Source: an uncultured Pseudomonadales bacterium (lineage in GTDB: Bacteria > Pseudomonadota > Gammaproteobacteria > Pseudomonadales > Azotimanducaceae). Taken from it: a stretch of DNA of 64,000 nucleotides. The translations under genes were made by a program, and so were the position numbers. Below are positions 1 to 8,588 of this stretch, in pieces; positions within the stretch are counted from its first letter, which is position 1; every line of letters starts with the position of its first letter. The notes below the pieces were generated by a model. That model saw nothing but the letters and a program-made list of their open reading frames with translations, did no database searches and was not told where the DNA came from. The stretch is taken from NCBI GenBank assembly GCA_951813295.1, contig CATOTI010000002.1, forward strand, positions 2,862,522 to 2,926,521, given 5' to 3'.

Positions 1-872
1 ATGGCGTCGAGGACGGCGTGTGCGGCGGCACACGAAAGAAAGTTACCGCCGAACGTGGAGCCGTGGGTGCCGGCGACCAGCATTTTGGCGGCTTCGCCAC
101 TCGCCAGACATGCGCCGATCGGGACGCCGTTGGCGAGACCTTTGGCCGTCGTCACGACGTCGGGGAGGATGCCGGCGTGCTGATAAGCGAAGAATTTGCC
201 GGTTCGACCGTTGCCCGTCTGGACTTCGTCGAGCATGAGCAGCCAGCCGTGTTGATCGCAGACGGCGCGCAGTTCGTTGAGATAGTTGTCGGCCGGGATG
301 TGCACGCCGCTCTCGCCGAGGATGGGTTCGACGAACACGGCCACGACGTTTTTGTTGTTGGCGCCGATGTTCTTGACCGACTCGATGTCGTTGAACGGTG
401 CGCGAACGAAACCAGACAAAAGCGGTTCGAATCCCGCATGGACTTTGCGGTTTCCGGTTGCCGTCAGCGTCGCCATCGTGCGGCCGTGGAAGCTCATGTC
501 CATCACGATGACGTCGGGCGTCGCGATATTCTTACTGTGGCCGTAGATCCGCGCGATCTTCAGGGCCGCTTCGTTCGCTTCCGCGCCCGAGTTGCCGAAG
601 AAGACGTTCTCCATGCCGGAGATTTCACACAGCCGATCGGCCAGCCGCTCCTGCAGAGGAATGCGATACAGGTTCGACGTATGCATGAGCGTGGCAGCTT
701 GTTCGGCGATGGCGGCGGCGACGCCCGGGTGGGCGTGACCGAGACCCACGACGGCGAGGCCCGTCAGGGCGTCGAGGTAGGCTTTGCCGTCCTCGTCATA
801 AAGATAAGAACCCTCGCCCCGGACCATACTGACCGGGATGCGGTTGTAGGTCGGCATGATGGATTCGGTCAT
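1..872 (-). CDS. argD: Acetylornithine aminotransferase, C-terminus cut by window edge
   Basis: PLP-dependent class III aminotransferase of arginine synthesis (N-acetylornithine + 2-oxoglutarate to N-acetylglutamate semialdehyde). The visible 290 residues include GNSGAEANEAALK near residue 97 (phosphate-binding region), MLDEV with the Asp that contacts the PLP ring, the TTAKGLANGVPIGA motif carrying the Schiff-base lysine, and HGSTFGGN near the cut end. The ATG at 872 is preceded by GAGGA at a good distance. The gene runs off the left edge, so the last roughly 100 residues are missing. N-succinylornithine or GABA aminotransferase are the alternatives within the family, but the short N-terminus and the motifs fit ArgD best, and argG lies nearby. 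Confidence 0.9.
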   Translation of the reverse strand, partial: MTESIMPTYNRIPVSMVRGEGSYLYDEDGKAYLDALTGLAVVGLGHAHPGVAAAIAEQAATLMHTSNLYRIPLQERLADRLCEISGMENVFFGNSGAEANEAALKIARIYGHSKNIATPDVIVMDMSFHGRTMATLTATGNRKVHAGFEPLLSGFVRAPFNDIESVKNIGANNKNVVAVFVEPILGESGVHIPADNYLNELRAVCDQHGWLLMLDEVQTGNGRTGKFFAYQHAGILPDVVTTAKGLANGVPIGACLASGEAAKMLVAGTHGSTFGGNFLSCAAAHAVLDA

Positions 873-889
873 TTCGCATTCCTCATTTG

Positions 890-901
890 CGCGAATTCGC
901 G
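890..901. promoter_or_regulatory. 12-base perfect palindrome in the argD leader
   Basis: CGCGAATTCGCG lies 17 bases upstream of the argD ATG and overlaps the region where an early leader or operator would sit. It does not match the ARG-box consensus well (only the central AATT agrees), so an operator role is a guess. Confidence 0.2.
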
Positions 902-1025
902 TCTCAAGTAAACGTTGCCCACCACGCGCCGAGTGCGCTCGATCCGCTACGTTTCGCGTCGATCGAACCGATCCGAGGCGACTCGTGATGCCGCAGTCGT
1001 TAGGTCTTGCGGCTGGCGACTGGTG

Positions 1026-1061
1026 TGCCTAAACGAAACCGGGCAGCGAAGAGCTGCCCGG
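1026..1061 (-). terminator. Rho-independent terminator of the MalY-type gene
   Basis: An 8-base stem CCGGGCAG/CTGCCCGG (1039-1046 with 1054-1061, 7-base loop) is followed on the minus strand by TTTCGTTT. It sits about 33 bases after the stop of the aminotransferase gene. The rest of 873-1094 shows no gene and probably also contains the argD promoter. Confidence 0.7.
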
Positions 1062-1094
1062 AGCGCGGCATCGTAGCGAAGCAAAAAATCGAAT

Positions 1095-2231
1095 TCAAAC
1101 GCTCCGCACGGCCGCTTCGAGACGCTCGATCCCGCGTTCGAGGAGTGATCGCGAGCAGGCGAAATTGAATCGAACGAATCCGCGACCGCCGAAGTCTTCA
1201 CCGGGCGAAAAGCCGAGCCCGTGTGCTTCGAAGAACGCGGTCGGATCGTCGGGGTCGATCGCGCGCGCATCGATCCAGCCGAGGTAGGTGCCTTCGACGG
1301 GCGTCATCGACAACACGTTGGACCGCTCGACCGCCGCACGGACGAGACGTTCGTTCTGGGCGAGGAAGACGTTGAGCTTGTCGACCCAGTCGGAATCGTC
1401 GCGATAGGCCGCGAGGGTCGCCGCGTATGCGAGCGGCGAGATGTTCGAGACGAGTCCCTTGCGCTCGGCCGAGAATCGTTCGCGCAGTGTCGCGTCCGGA
1501 ATGACCGCAATCGCCGCGTTCAGTCCGGCGAAGTTGTAGGTCTTCGTCGCCGCGAACAGGCTGATCGTCAGGTTCGCGACGGCCGGATCCAGTGCGGCGA
1601 CGGAGCGATGGCGGCACGTCGGATCGAGCACGATGCCGCAGTGGATCTCGTCGCTGATCAGCACCGTGTCGTGTTCGAGGGCGAGTGCGGCGAGGGTTTC
1701 GAGTTCGTGCTTCTCGTAAACGCGCCCGGTTGGATTCTGCGGGTTGCAGAAGAGCAGGCCGGCGGCGTCCGGCATGATTGCCGCGAGATGATCGAAGTCC
1801 ATTTCCCACCGGTCGCCGGCGAGCACCAGTGGACTGTCGGCGGCGTCGAGCGAGGCGTGCTCGGGGACGCGCAGGAACGGATGGTAGGCGGGCGTCGGAA
1901 TCACGAGGCGCGCGCCGCGCGCGGCGATCGCGCGTGCCGCCAGGTTGAATCCGGGCACGACCCCGGGAATCCAGACCAGCCACTCCGGTTCGACGATCCA
2001 ATCGAGTGTCTCGGCCGCCCAATCGATGAACGCCGCGTTGATCTCTTCCGATGGTTCCGTGTAGCCGAGGATCGGATGCTCGAGGCGCTCGCGGACCGCT
2101 TCGAGAATGAACGGCGCACACGGTAGGTCCATATCCGCGACCCAGAAAGGCAACACGTCACGTCCGGCGTAACGATTCCATTTCGAACTCGACGTCGGAC
2201 GTCGATCGAGCGGTGGTTCGAAAAAATCCAT
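1095..2231 (-). CDS. MalY/PatB-family PLP aminotransferase (putative cystathionine beta-lyase)
   Basis: Fold-type I PLP enzyme of 378 residues. The N-terminal RYAGRDVLPFWVADMD is the hallmark of the MalY/PatB C-S lyase group. CNPQNPTGRVY follows in the middle, then SDEIHCGIVLD (Asp for PLP), and AATKTYNFAGLN with the catalytic lysine. The likely reaction is beta-elimination of cystathionine or cysteine S-conjugates to thiol, pyruvate and ammonia; an aminotransferase side activity is common in the family. I chose the ATG at 2231 because GGAG lies 6 bases upstream and the family begins at this point; the frame stays open to 2354. It stands alone on the minus strand with its own terminator, divergent from grxD. 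Confidence 0.85.
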   Translation of the reverse strand: MDFFEPPLDRRPTSSSKWNRYAGRDVLPFWVADMDLPCAPFILEAVRERLEHPILGYTEPSEEINAAFIDWAAETLDWIVEPEWLVWIPGVVPGFNLAARAIAARGARLVIPTPAYHPFLRVPEHASLDAADSPLVLAGDRWEMDFDHLAAIMPDAAGLLFCNPQNPTGRVYEKHELETLAALALEHDTVLISDEIHCGIVLDPTCRHRSVAALDPAVANLTISLFAATKTYNFAGLNAAIAVIPDATLRERFSAERKGLVSNISPLAYAATLAAYRDDSDWVDKLNVFLAQNERLVRAAVERSNVLSMTPVEGTYLGWIDARAIDPDDPTAFFEAHGLGFSPGEDFGGRGFVRFNFACSRSLLERGIERLEAAVRSV

Positions 2232-2332
2232 CAAATCTCCGATCGGCCTACAATAGGCGCTGTCATGGCGACGCACTGATCTCCGGTGCGGGCAACGTGG
2301 GCGAAGATACCTGACGATTGTCCTCGCATCCC

Positions 2333-2361
2333 TTGGATCGAGTGCCAAAAGCAACTAAATA
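2333..2361 (+). promoter_or_regulatory. Possible sigma70 promoter of grxD
   Basis: TTGGAT (2333-2338) and TAAATA (2356-2361) are 17 bases apart and lie about 40 bases upstream of the grxD start codon. Both boxes are imperfect, so this is only a candidate. The remaining 170 bases between the two divergent genes contain no other clear signal. Confidence 0.35.
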
Positions 2362-2401
2362 GGGCGACCACTTTCACGATGGTCATAAGAGCGAGGAAAC
2401 G

Positions 2402-2755
2402 ATGAGCCAAGAGACGGGACAGGAAGTGAGCCAAGACGTTCTGGATACGATCAAAGGTCAGATCGACAACAACCCGATCATTCTCTACATGAAGGGATCG
2501 CCCCAGGCGCCGCAGTGCGGGTTCTCCGCTCAGACCGTCCAATGCCTGATGGCATGCGGTGAGCGCTTCGCGTACGTCGACATCCTCTCGAACCCGGAGA
2601 TCCGCGCGACCCTGCCGACCTACGCCAACTGGCCGACTTTCCCTCAGCTTTACGTCGAGGGCGAACTTGTTGGTGGTTGCGACATCATCACCGAGATGTA
2701 TCAGTCGGGTGAGCTCGAGCCGCTGATCAAAGAAGCTGCGAAAGTCGCCGAGTAG
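2402..2755 (+). CDS. grxD: Monothiol glutaredoxin Grx4/GrxD
   Basis: Cytosolic CGFS glutaredoxin of 117 residues that binds a [2Fe-2S] cluster as a glutathione-ligated dimer and passes it on, often with BolA partners. CGFS is at residues 39-42, followed by the TFPQLYV cis-proline motif and GGCDI, the glutathione-binding end of the fold. Length and motif order match GrxD. The ATG at 2402 follows GAGGAAACG. It is monocistronic: the next gene is convergent and two hairpins lie between them. It fits functionally with the suf genes at the other end of the window. Confidence 0.95.
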   Translation: MSQETGQEVSQDVLDTIKGQIDNNPIILYMKGSPQAPQCGFSAQTVQCLMACGERFAYVDILSNPEIRATLPTYANWPTFPQLYVEGELVGGCDIITEMYQSGELEPLIKEAAKVAE

Positions 2756-2763
2756 ATTGTTAT

Positions 2764-2814
2764 GCGGGGGTTGCCCCCGCACCCCAGCCGTCCGGTGATC
2801 GGGATCGGACGGCT
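2764..2814. terminator. Two hairpins between convergent grxD and rnt
   Basis: A perfect 7-base stem GCGGGGG/CCCCCGC with a TTG triloop (2764-2780) is followed by an 8-base stem AGCCGTCC/GGACGGCT (2786-2793 with 2807-2814). There is no T-tract, so these could act as processing or Rho-assisted ends, or the first could be a REP-like unit. The G/C triloop hairpin resembles the one at 26342-26360. Confidence 0.4.
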
Positions 2815-2854
2815 TACCGGTTGCCCTGACTGAACGCAGGCACCGGACTCCCGA

Positions 2855-3436
2855 TCAACCCCAGTTTACCACATAGCAGAAGAGCGCCGCCGTCACTTCG
2901 GCGTCGTGCGCGGCGGAGTGCGCGCGATCGGGGTCGTACGGGATACCGGCGCGCACGCACGCTTCGCTCAGCACCGTATGGCCGAGCGCCACGCCCGATA
3001 GCCCGACGGTGTCGAATACCGAGAACGGATGGAACGGATTGCGCTTGATGTCGTTCAGCCGCGCGCTTTCTTTGATGAATCCGTGGTCGAAATGGGCATT
3101 GTGGGCCGTGACGATCGCGCGCTGGCAGCTGTGGCGTTTGATTTCGCGACGCACGACCCGGAAGAGTTCCCGCACGCCATCTTCTTCGGAGATCGCGCCG
3201 CGATTGGGATCATCGAGGTCGATTCCCGTGACTTTGAGGGATGCGTCTTCGACGCGGCTCGATGGCCGCGGGACCACGTTCCATTGGTGCGTCTTGACCG
3301 GCATCAGGACGTCGTCGTCGAAATCGAGAGTGACCGCGGCGATTTCGAGAATCCCGTTTTCGGTCGCTTCGAAACCGCCGGTCTCGAGATCGATGACGAC
3401 GGGTAGATAGCCGCGGAAACGGCTCTTCATTTCCAT
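2855..3436 (-). CDS. rnt: Ribonuclease T
   Basis: DEDD-family 3'-5' exoribonuclease that trims tRNA -CCA ends and matures 5S and 23S rRNA 3' ends. FRGYLPVVIDLETGG near the N-terminus carries the first Asp-x-Glu metal pair (residues 16 and 18); NAHFDHGF carries the second Asp, and HSAAHDAEVTA carries the general-base His and last Asp. The 193-residue length fits the family. Two ATGs lie two codons apart (3436 and 3430); the first is given. The gene is convergent with grxD and divergent from argG. In many relatives rnt sits near grxD or pyrC, consistent with this position. Confidence 0.94.
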   Translation of the reverse strand: MEMKSRFRGYLPVVIDLETGGFEATENGILEIAAVTLDFDDDVLMPVKTHQWNVVPRPSSRVEDASLKVTGIDLDDPNRGAISEEDGVRELFRVVRREIKRHSCQRAIVTAHNAHFDHGFIKESARLNDIKRNPFHPFSVFDTVGLSGVALGHTVLSEACVRAGIPYDPDRAHSAAHDAEVTAALFCYVVNWG

Positions 3437-3580
3437 CTCTTGAGCTTAGCGATTGTCGGACCTCGGCCGGAAGCGAAAGGGTGATGGAGATTCGTCGAGC
3501 GTGACGATCCGAATCCGCTAATATCGCGCGCCTCCCCGGCGAGCCGGCCGGGTTTCCCAGACGAACGAGAATTGCTGACC

Positions 3581-4798
3581 ATGTCGAAAAAAATCGCTCT
3601 CGCCTATTCCGGCGGACTCGATACGTCCGTGATGTGTCGATGGCTTCAAGAAACCTACGACGCTGAGATCGTGACTTTCACCGCCGACATCGGCCAGGGC
3701 GAGGAGGTGGAACCTGCTCGGTCGAAGGCCGAGGCGATGGGGGTGAAGGAGATCTTCATCGAGGATCTGACCGAGGAGTTCGTGAGCGACTACGTCTTCC
3801 CGATGTTCCGCTGCAATGCGGTCTACGAAGGCGAATACCTCCTGGGGACGTCGATCGCCCGGCCGTTGATCGCGAAACGGTTGGTCGAGATCGCGGAGCA
3901 GACCGGCGCGTTCGCGATCTCGCACGGCTCGACGGGTAAAGGTAACGATCAGGTGCGTTACGAACTCTCGGCGTATGCGCTCAACCCCAACATCCGGGTC
4001 ATCGCGCCCTGGCGGGAGCCTGAGTGGACGCTGACTTCGCGGGAAGACTGCATGGCGTACGCCGAACAGCATCAGATCCCGGTCGAATATCAGCGCACGG
4101 GCGGTTCGCCCTATTCGATGGACGCGAATCTCCTGCATATCTCCTATGAAGGCGGCGGCCTCGAAGATCCGGGGGCGGCGTCCGACGATTCGATGTGGCG
4201 ATGGACGGTCGCGCCGGAAGACGCGCCCGACACACCGCTCGAGATCGAGCTCGATTTCGAGCGTGGCGACGTGGTCGCGATCGATGGCGAGCGGATGTCG
4301 CCCGCATCGGTCTTGCGGCGTTTGAACGAGCTGGGGGGCGCGCACGGGGTCGGTCGGGACGACATCGTCGAGAACCGCTATGTCGGGATGAAGTCGCGCG
4401 GATGTTACGAGACGCCCGGGGGCACGGTTCTCTTGAAGGCGCACCGCGCGATGGAATCGATCACGCTCGATCGCGAGGTAATGCACCTCAAGGACGAACT
4501 CATGCCGCGCTACGCGTCGCTCATCTACAACGGCTACTGGTTTTCGCCCGAACGGCGGGTCCTGCAGGCGTTGATCGACGAGTCGCAGACGCCGGTCAAT
4601 GGATCTGTGCGCGTGAAGCTCTTCAAGGGGCTCGTTTCGGTCGTGGGTCGTACGTCTGTGACCGACAGCTTGTACGACGACGGGATTGCGACCTTCGAAG
4701 ACGATCAGGGTACCTATGACCAGGCCGATGCGACGGGCTTCATCCGGCTGAACGCCCTGCGGCTGCGGCTCGGGGCTGAGCGCGGGCGCAGCTACTGA
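3581..4798 (+). CDS. argG: Argininosuccinate synthase
   Basis: ATP-dependent ligation of citrulline and aspartate to argininosuccinate, the penultimate step of arginine synthesis. The protein has 405 residues. An N-terminal PP-loop (AYSGGLDTS) binds [16 protein letters not shown] and the central [13 protein letters not shown] contact citrulline and aspartate. The ATG at 3581 gives the usual MSKK start; a TTG three codons earlier is less likely. The length is that of the short (type I) ArgG found in Pseudomonas and Bacillus rather than the longer E. coli type. It stops four bases before the convergent MocR gene. Confidence 0.96.
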   Translation: MSKKIALAYSGGLDTSVMCRWLQETYDAEIVTFTADIGQGEEVEPARSKAEAMGVKEIFIEDLTEEFVSDYVFPMFRCNAVYEGEYLLGTSIARPLIAKRLVEIAEQTGAFAISHGSTGKGNDQVRYELSAYALNPNIRVIAPWREPEWTLTSREDCMAYAEQHQIPVEYQRTGGSPYSMDANLLHISYEGGGLEDPGAASDDSMWRWTVAPEDAPDTPLEIELDFERGDVVAIDGERMSPASVLRRLNELGGAHGVGRDDIVENRYVGMKSRGCYETPGGTVLLKAHRAMESITLDREVMHLKDELMPRYASLIYNGYWFSPERRVLQALIDESQTPVNGSVRVKLFKGLVSVVGRTSVTDSLYDDGIATFEDDQGTYDQADATGFIRLNALRLRLGAERGRSY

Positions 4799-4802
4799 CC
4801 GA

Positions 4803-6221
4803 CTATCGTAGGAGCGGTGTGAGCGCCTCGATACCGCGTTCGATGCGCCGTTCGCTCAAGGTGCTGTAGCCGAAGAGCAGACGGGCGCGGCTGGGTTGAC
4901 GCAGGTGATAGCGCGCCGCGGAGTAGATGCCGATACCCGCGCGCGCGGCGCGTTCGATCGCGGCATCGAGTTCCGCCGTGGAGAGCCCCGGAAAGGTCGC
5001 CATGAGATGCAAACCCGCGCTCGCGCCGGACAGCTCATGGTCGATCGTCAGGTTATCGAGGGCGTCGACCAACGCACGGCGGCGTCGCATGTTCCTCACC
5101 CGCGCCCGCCGCAAGGCACGTTCGAAGCGTCCGCTCGCGATGTAGTGGGCGAGCGCCAGTTGCTCGAGTGTCGGACTGTGCCGGTCGGTGATCCACTTGG
5201 CGCCGCGGACGGCGTCGATCAACGAATCGGGCACGACGAGGTATCCGAGGCGAAGCGCCGGGAACAGCACCTTCGAGAACGTGCCGAGGTAGATCGTGCG
5301 ATTACTGGCCGCGAGGCCGTGAATGGCCTGCAAGGGCGGACCGTCGAAGCGAAACTCGCTGTCGTAGTCGTCCTCGATCACAAACGCGTTTTCCGAGTCG
5401 GCCCAGCGTAGGAGGTCGAGCCGCCGTTGGACCGACATCACCACACCGGTCGGAAACTGATGTGATGGCGTGACGTAGGCGAGACGGGCGGGTCGCGTCG
5501 GTATCAGCATGCCTTGTTCGTCGACCGGACACGTCACGAGGCGCGCGCCCGCCGCTTGTAACACCGCTCGTGCGCCGAGGTAGTGAGGGTCCTCGATCGC
5601 GATCGGATCGCCGGGCGCGACGAGAAGCCGCGCGATGAGGTCGAGCCCCTGTTGCGAGCCACTCACCACGACGATCGACTCGGCGCTCGCGTTGATGCCG
5701 CGCGCCCGGCTGAGGTAGCCAGCGACGGCGCGGCGCAGGTCGGGATGTCCTTGCGGATCGCCGTAGGTGAGAGTGTCGAGAGTCATCGTGCTCGTGACTC
5801 CCGCGATCTCCTGGCGCCAATCGTCGGCAATTCGTCCGTCGAGGTCCGGGTGGCCGTAACGGAAATCGATGTCGATCGCGGCACCGGCCGGCGAACCGAG
5901 GTCGACGTTCCGGGCGCGCTGTCCGAACGGCGTCAACGCCGGGGGCGATGATGTCGTCTTGCTCGACGACGGTGTGAGCTGATCGAGAACGAGGTCCTCG
6001 GCGACGAATCGCCCGGCCCCCGGGCGGCTCGTGATGTATCCCTCCGCGCGCAAGTCGTCGAAGGCAACCTCCACGGTGTTGCGTGCGATTTCGAGCGATG
6101 CGGCGAGCGCGCGGCTCGCCGGTAGGGGATCACCTGGCGCCAGGGCGCCCCGGTGGATGAGATCGCGGATCGCGCGGTAGACGCGCGAACGCAGCGTGCC
6201 GCCCCTTGGCAGAACGATCAT
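4803..6221 (-). CDS. MocR-family (GntR-HTH plus aminotransferase-like) transcriptional regulator
   Basis: A 472-residue fusion regulator. Residues about 8-75 form a GntR winged helix (YRAIRDLIHRGALAPGDPLPASRALA, with IARNTVEVAFDDL as recognition region). Residues about 115-470 form a fold-type I aminotransferase domain with IEDDYDSEFRF (Asp of the PLP site) and GTFSKVLFPALRLGY with the PLP lysine. Members bind PLP and an effector and control a divergent gene, often in vitamin B6, GABA or taurine metabolism. The ATG at 6221 gives the normal short N-terminus. That start codon lies inside a 12-base direct repeat, which suggests autoregulation. The divergent target here would be the MOSC-domain gene. 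Confidence 0.88.
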   Translation of the reverse strand: MIVLPRGGTLRSRVYRAIRDLIHRGALAPGDPLPASRALAASLEIARNTVEVAFDDLRAEGYITSRPGAGRFVAEDLVLDQLTPSSSKTTSSPPALTPFGQRARNVDLGSPAGAAIDIDFRYGHPDLDGRIADDWRQEIAGVTSTMTLDTLTYGDPQGHPDLRRAVAGYLSRARGINASAESIVVVSGSQQGLDLIARLLVAPGDPIAIEDPHYLGARAVLQAAGARLVTCPVDEQGMLIPTRPARLAYVTPSHQFPTGVVMSVQRRLDLLRWADSENAFVIEDDYDSEFRFDGPPLQAIHGLAASNRTIYLGTFSKVLFPALRLGYLVVPDSLIDAVRGAKWITDRHSPTLEQLALAHYIASGRFERALRRARVRNMRRRRALVDALDNLTIDHELSGASAGLHLMATFPGLSTAELDAAIERAARAGIGIYSAARYHLRQPSRARLLFGYSTLSERRIERGIEALTPLLR

Positions 6222-6269
6222 TATTGGACGGTCATTATTGGACCAGTGAATATCGGTGTAACTGGACCG
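6218..6269. promoter_or_regulatory. Candidate MocR operator: 12-base direct repeat plus inverted half-sites
   Basis: TCATTATTGGAC occurs twice without mismatch at 6218-6229 and 6232-6243, a 14-base period. A GGACCAGT/ACTGGACC pair (one mismatch, 13-base spacer) follows at 6240-6268. The first repeat covers the regulator's own ATG. The rest of the gap up to 6329 holds the MOSC promoter, perhaps with CTATAC near 6274-6279 as its -10 box. This tract is visibly more AT-rich than its surroundings. Confidence 0.6.
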
Positions 6270-6329
6270 TTTCACTATACCAATAAGCGCGTAGTCTGCA
6301 GCGCACGTTCAATCTTCGAGGACAGAGTA

Positions 6330-6824
6330 ATGTGGCAGGGTGAAATCGTATCGGTGCACGTTGGCCCGGCCGCGGGCGCGGCGATGACCTCGCCGAACGA
6401 GATCGAGCTGATCACGGGCCGGGGGGTCCGCGGGGATCGGTATTGCGAAGGCGTCGGCCACTTCTCGCACATCGACGCGCCGCGGCGTCAGCTCACGTTG
6501 TTCGAGAGTGAGGTGCTGGAGACGATTCGGCGCGACCACAACGTCGATCTGGAAGGACACGAGTGCCGCATGAACATCGTGACCAAAGGTGTTCCGCTCT
6601 CGCAGCTCGTGGGTGTCGAATTCATGGTTGGCGAAGCGCGGGTACGAGGACTCCAGATCAACGAGCCGTGTGCGCGCCTCAACGACGTGACGGGCAAGCG
6701 CGTCATCAAGGCGCTGATCCACCGCTGCGGGCTCTTTGCCGAAGTGCTCGACGGCGGCGTCGTCAGGCCGGGCGACATCGCATCGCTGTCGGAGTCGTTA
6801 GCGAGCGTTGCGGCCGGTCGCTAG
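6330..6824 (+). CDS. MOSC domain-containing protein
   Basis: A single MOSC domain of 164 residues, named after the C-terminus of molybdenum-cofactor sulfurase; stand-alone members resemble YiiM and are thought to bind a sulfur carrier or Moco-like ligand. Visible are GRGVRGDRY near residue 28, RQLTLFESEVLE, the conserved cysteine in NEPCARL, and the closing GGVVRPGD. The ATG at 6330 follows GAGGA; the longer open frame upstream overlaps the regulator and is not used. It is divergent from a MocR regulator with a repeated operator between them, so it is the probable regulated gene. The substrate is unknown. Confidence 0.85.
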   Translation: MWQGEIVSVHVGPAAGAAMTSPNEIELITGRGVRGDRYCEGVGHFSHIDAPRRQLTLFESEVLETIRRDHNVDLEGHECRMNIVTKGVPLSQLVGVEFMVGEARVRGLQINEPCARLNDVTGKRVIKALIHRCGLFAEVLDGGVVRPGDIASLSESLASVAAGR

Positions 6825-6849
6825 TCCGCGGTCGTCAGTCCGCCGGTCG

Positions 6850-7491
6850 TCAGTCCGCCGGCTCGACCTTGTCCTTGTATTCGCAGAGGTCTTCGATCAC
6901 GCAACTTCCGCAGCGCGGGCGTCGTGCGGTGCAGACGTAGCGTCCGTGCAGGATCAGCCAGTGGTGCGCGTCGACCTTGAAGTCGTCGGGCACCCATTTG
7001 AGGAGCTTCTCTTCGACGGCACGCGGCGTTTTCCCGCTCGCGATCTTCGTTCGATTCGAGACCCGAAAAATGTGCGTGTCGACGGCGATCGTCGGTTCGC
7101 CGAAGGCGGTGTTGAGGATCACGTTGGCTGTCTTGCGACCGACACCGGGCAGTGCCTCCAACTCCTTTCGAGTTCGAGGTACTCGGCTTTCGTACTCGTC
7201 GACGAGGATGTTGCAGGTCTTGATGACGTTTTCGGCCTTCGTGTTGAAAAGGCCGATCGACTTGATGAACTCCTTCAGTCCATCGACGCCGATGGCGGCG
7301 ATGGCGGCTGGTGTGTTCGCGATCTCATAGAGCGGTTTGGTGGCGGCGTTGACGCTCACGTCGGTCGCTTGTGCCGACAGGATCACGCTGATCAGGAGTT
7401 CGAATGGATTCGCGTGTTCGAGCTCAGTCGTCGGTTTGGGATTCTCCGCGCGAAGCCGCGTGAAGATCTCCGTTCGTTTCGCCTTGTTCAA
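6850..7491 (-). CDS. nth: Endonuclease III (thymine-glycol DNA glycosylase/AP lyase)
   Basis: Base-excision repair enzyme that removes oxidised pyrimidines and nicks the abasic site. The helix-hairpin-helix LPGVGRKTANV holds the catalytic lysine, VDTHIFRV the catalytic aspartate, and the C-terminal Cys-x6-Cys-x2-Cys-x5-Cys ligates a [4Fe-4S] cluster. The TTG at 7491 yields the family's usual start (MNKAKR-like) and 213 residues; another TTG at 7509 is possible. It overlaps the end of rnfE by 68 bases, closing the rnf operon as in E. coli rsx-nth. Confidence 0.93.
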   Translation of the reverse strand: MNKAKRTEIFTRLRAENPKPTTELEHANPFELLISVILSAQATDVSVNAATKPLYEIANTPAAIAAIGVDGLKEFIKSIGLFNTKAENVIKTCNILVDEYESRVPRTRKELEALPGVGRKTANVILNTAFGEPTIAVDTHIFRVSNRTKIASGKTPRAVEEKLLKWVPDDFKVDAHHWLILHGRYVCTARRPRCGSCVIEDLCEYKDKVEPAD

Positions 7492-8053
7492 CGAGTCGCA
7501 CCAGCGCAATGAGAAGGCCGGCGATTATAAAGGCCCCGGTCGGGGTCGCCGCGATCGGCAGGAAGTAGGCGATGCCCTCGCGCGTTGCGCCCAGAATCAG
7601 CAGGGCAACCGAGAATCCAGCGGCCGCGCCGATCGCGTTGGCGAGCGTTTCGGTCAAAGGCTGCCGCGCGGCGACCTGCTCGACGCGAGCGAGGATGAGG
7701 CAGTTCGTCACAATGATCTGAACGAAGAGCGCGATCTTCTCGTAAACGTCGAAGAGAAACGCCTGCATGAGGAGCATCGCGACCGTGGTAAACGTCGCGA
7801 TCACGACGACGAAGCACGGCAGTCGTACGGCCGCGGGAATCCACTGGCGGATCGCGCTGACAGAGAGCATCGATCCGATCAGAACAAGGCTCGAGGCGAA
7901 CGCCAGACCAGCGGCATTGGTGAGGGTGTTCGACACGGCGAGCAGCGGACAAAGGCCTAGAAAGTGCACCCAGGCCGGGTTGTCGCGCGACGCGCTCTGC
8001 CAAAGCTGTTGGCCGAATGATTCATCGCGCCTCGATGCCATCGGTTCAACCAT
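7424..8053 (-). CDS. rnfE: Rnf/Rsx complex subunit E
   Basis: Integral membrane subunit of the ion-translocating ferredoxin:NAD+ oxidoreductase (Rsx in enterics). The 209 residues contain about six hydrophobic segments. The first helices contain NPAWVHFLGLCPLLAVSNT and the third region VTNCLILARVE; these cysteine-containing half-helices are shared with RnfA and hold a [2Fe-2S] cluster in the membrane. The ATG at 8053 has GAGGTG just upstream and overlaps the rnfG stop by eight bases. The C-terminal about 15 residues are polar and overlap nth. Confidence 0.93.
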   Translation of the reverse strand: MVEPMASRRDESFGQQLWQSASRDNPAWVHFLGLCPLLAVSNTLTNAAGLAFASSLVLIGSMLSVSAIRQWIPAAVRLPCFVVVIATFTTVAMLLMQAFLFDVYEKIALFVQIIVTNCLILARVEQVAARQPLTETLANAIGAAAGFSVALLILGATREGIAYFLPIAATPTGAFIIAGLLIALVRLVEQGETNGDLHAASRGESQTDD

Positions 8054-8588
8054 CGATCACCTCAACATCGCTTCCCGGCGCACATTCGATCGCTTTGCGC
8101 GCTCCGAATGTCGCACCTTCCCAGACGGGCTCCTCGATCCGCCGGCGTGCTTCAACGACTGCCCCGACGACGGCATTGGCTGTTACGGTCGCGCCGGTGA
8201 CAGCGTCGATGGCTTCGCCCCGTGTGAGTAGATCGTCGATGAATGGCGAAGGTGGGTTGAGGAAGTCGGTGAATCCCGGCGTTTCGGTGTGACTGACGAG
8301 CTCGATTGAATTGATCGCACTATCGGTCAGCGTCGCTGCGACGCGAATCGGGCCCCCGTAGCCGTCGACAGTCACGAGCAGCAGGTCCTTCGATTCGCCG
8401 CAGACGACGATGGCGTCGGTATCGAGGGGCGTCGCGACGCCGATGAGCGCTACCGCGAGGGCCGCGTCGCGGGCTCGCTCGTTGGCCTCGATCCGCGCGT
8501 CGGTCAGTCCGGCCAGCGTTGCCACGAGTAAACCCGCGCCGCCCATGAGGATGGCAACGCTCAGTACCTGCTTGACGCTAACCCACAC
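8046..8588 (-). CDS. rnfG: Rnf/Rsx complex subunit G (covalent FMN protein)
   Basis: A single N-terminal membrane helix (roughly residues 8-28) followed by a periplasmic FMN-binding domain. DAVTGATVTANAVVGAV near residues 135-150 is the flavinylation motif; its last threonine carries FMN through a phosphoester bond. The GTG at 8588, just inside the end of rnfD, gives 180 residues, a little shorter than the 200-220 of most relatives. The open frame extends to 8654 but the extra residues lie within rnfD and do not resemble the family. Confidence 0.88.
   Translation of the reverse strand: MWVSVKQVLSVAILMGGAGLLVATLAGLTDARIEANERARDAALAVALIGVATPLDTDAIVVCGESKDLLLVTVDGYGGPIRVAATLTDSAINSIELVSHTETPGFTDFLNPPSPFIDDLLTRGEAIDAVTGATVTANAVVGAVVEARRRIEEPVWEGATFGARKAIECAPGSDVEVIDG

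Noticed and set aside
18..911. Long plus-strand open frame (297 codons) opposite argD
   Set aside because: It is the antisense of the argD coding sequence; high GC content keeps such frames open. The minus strand shows all aminotransferase motifs.
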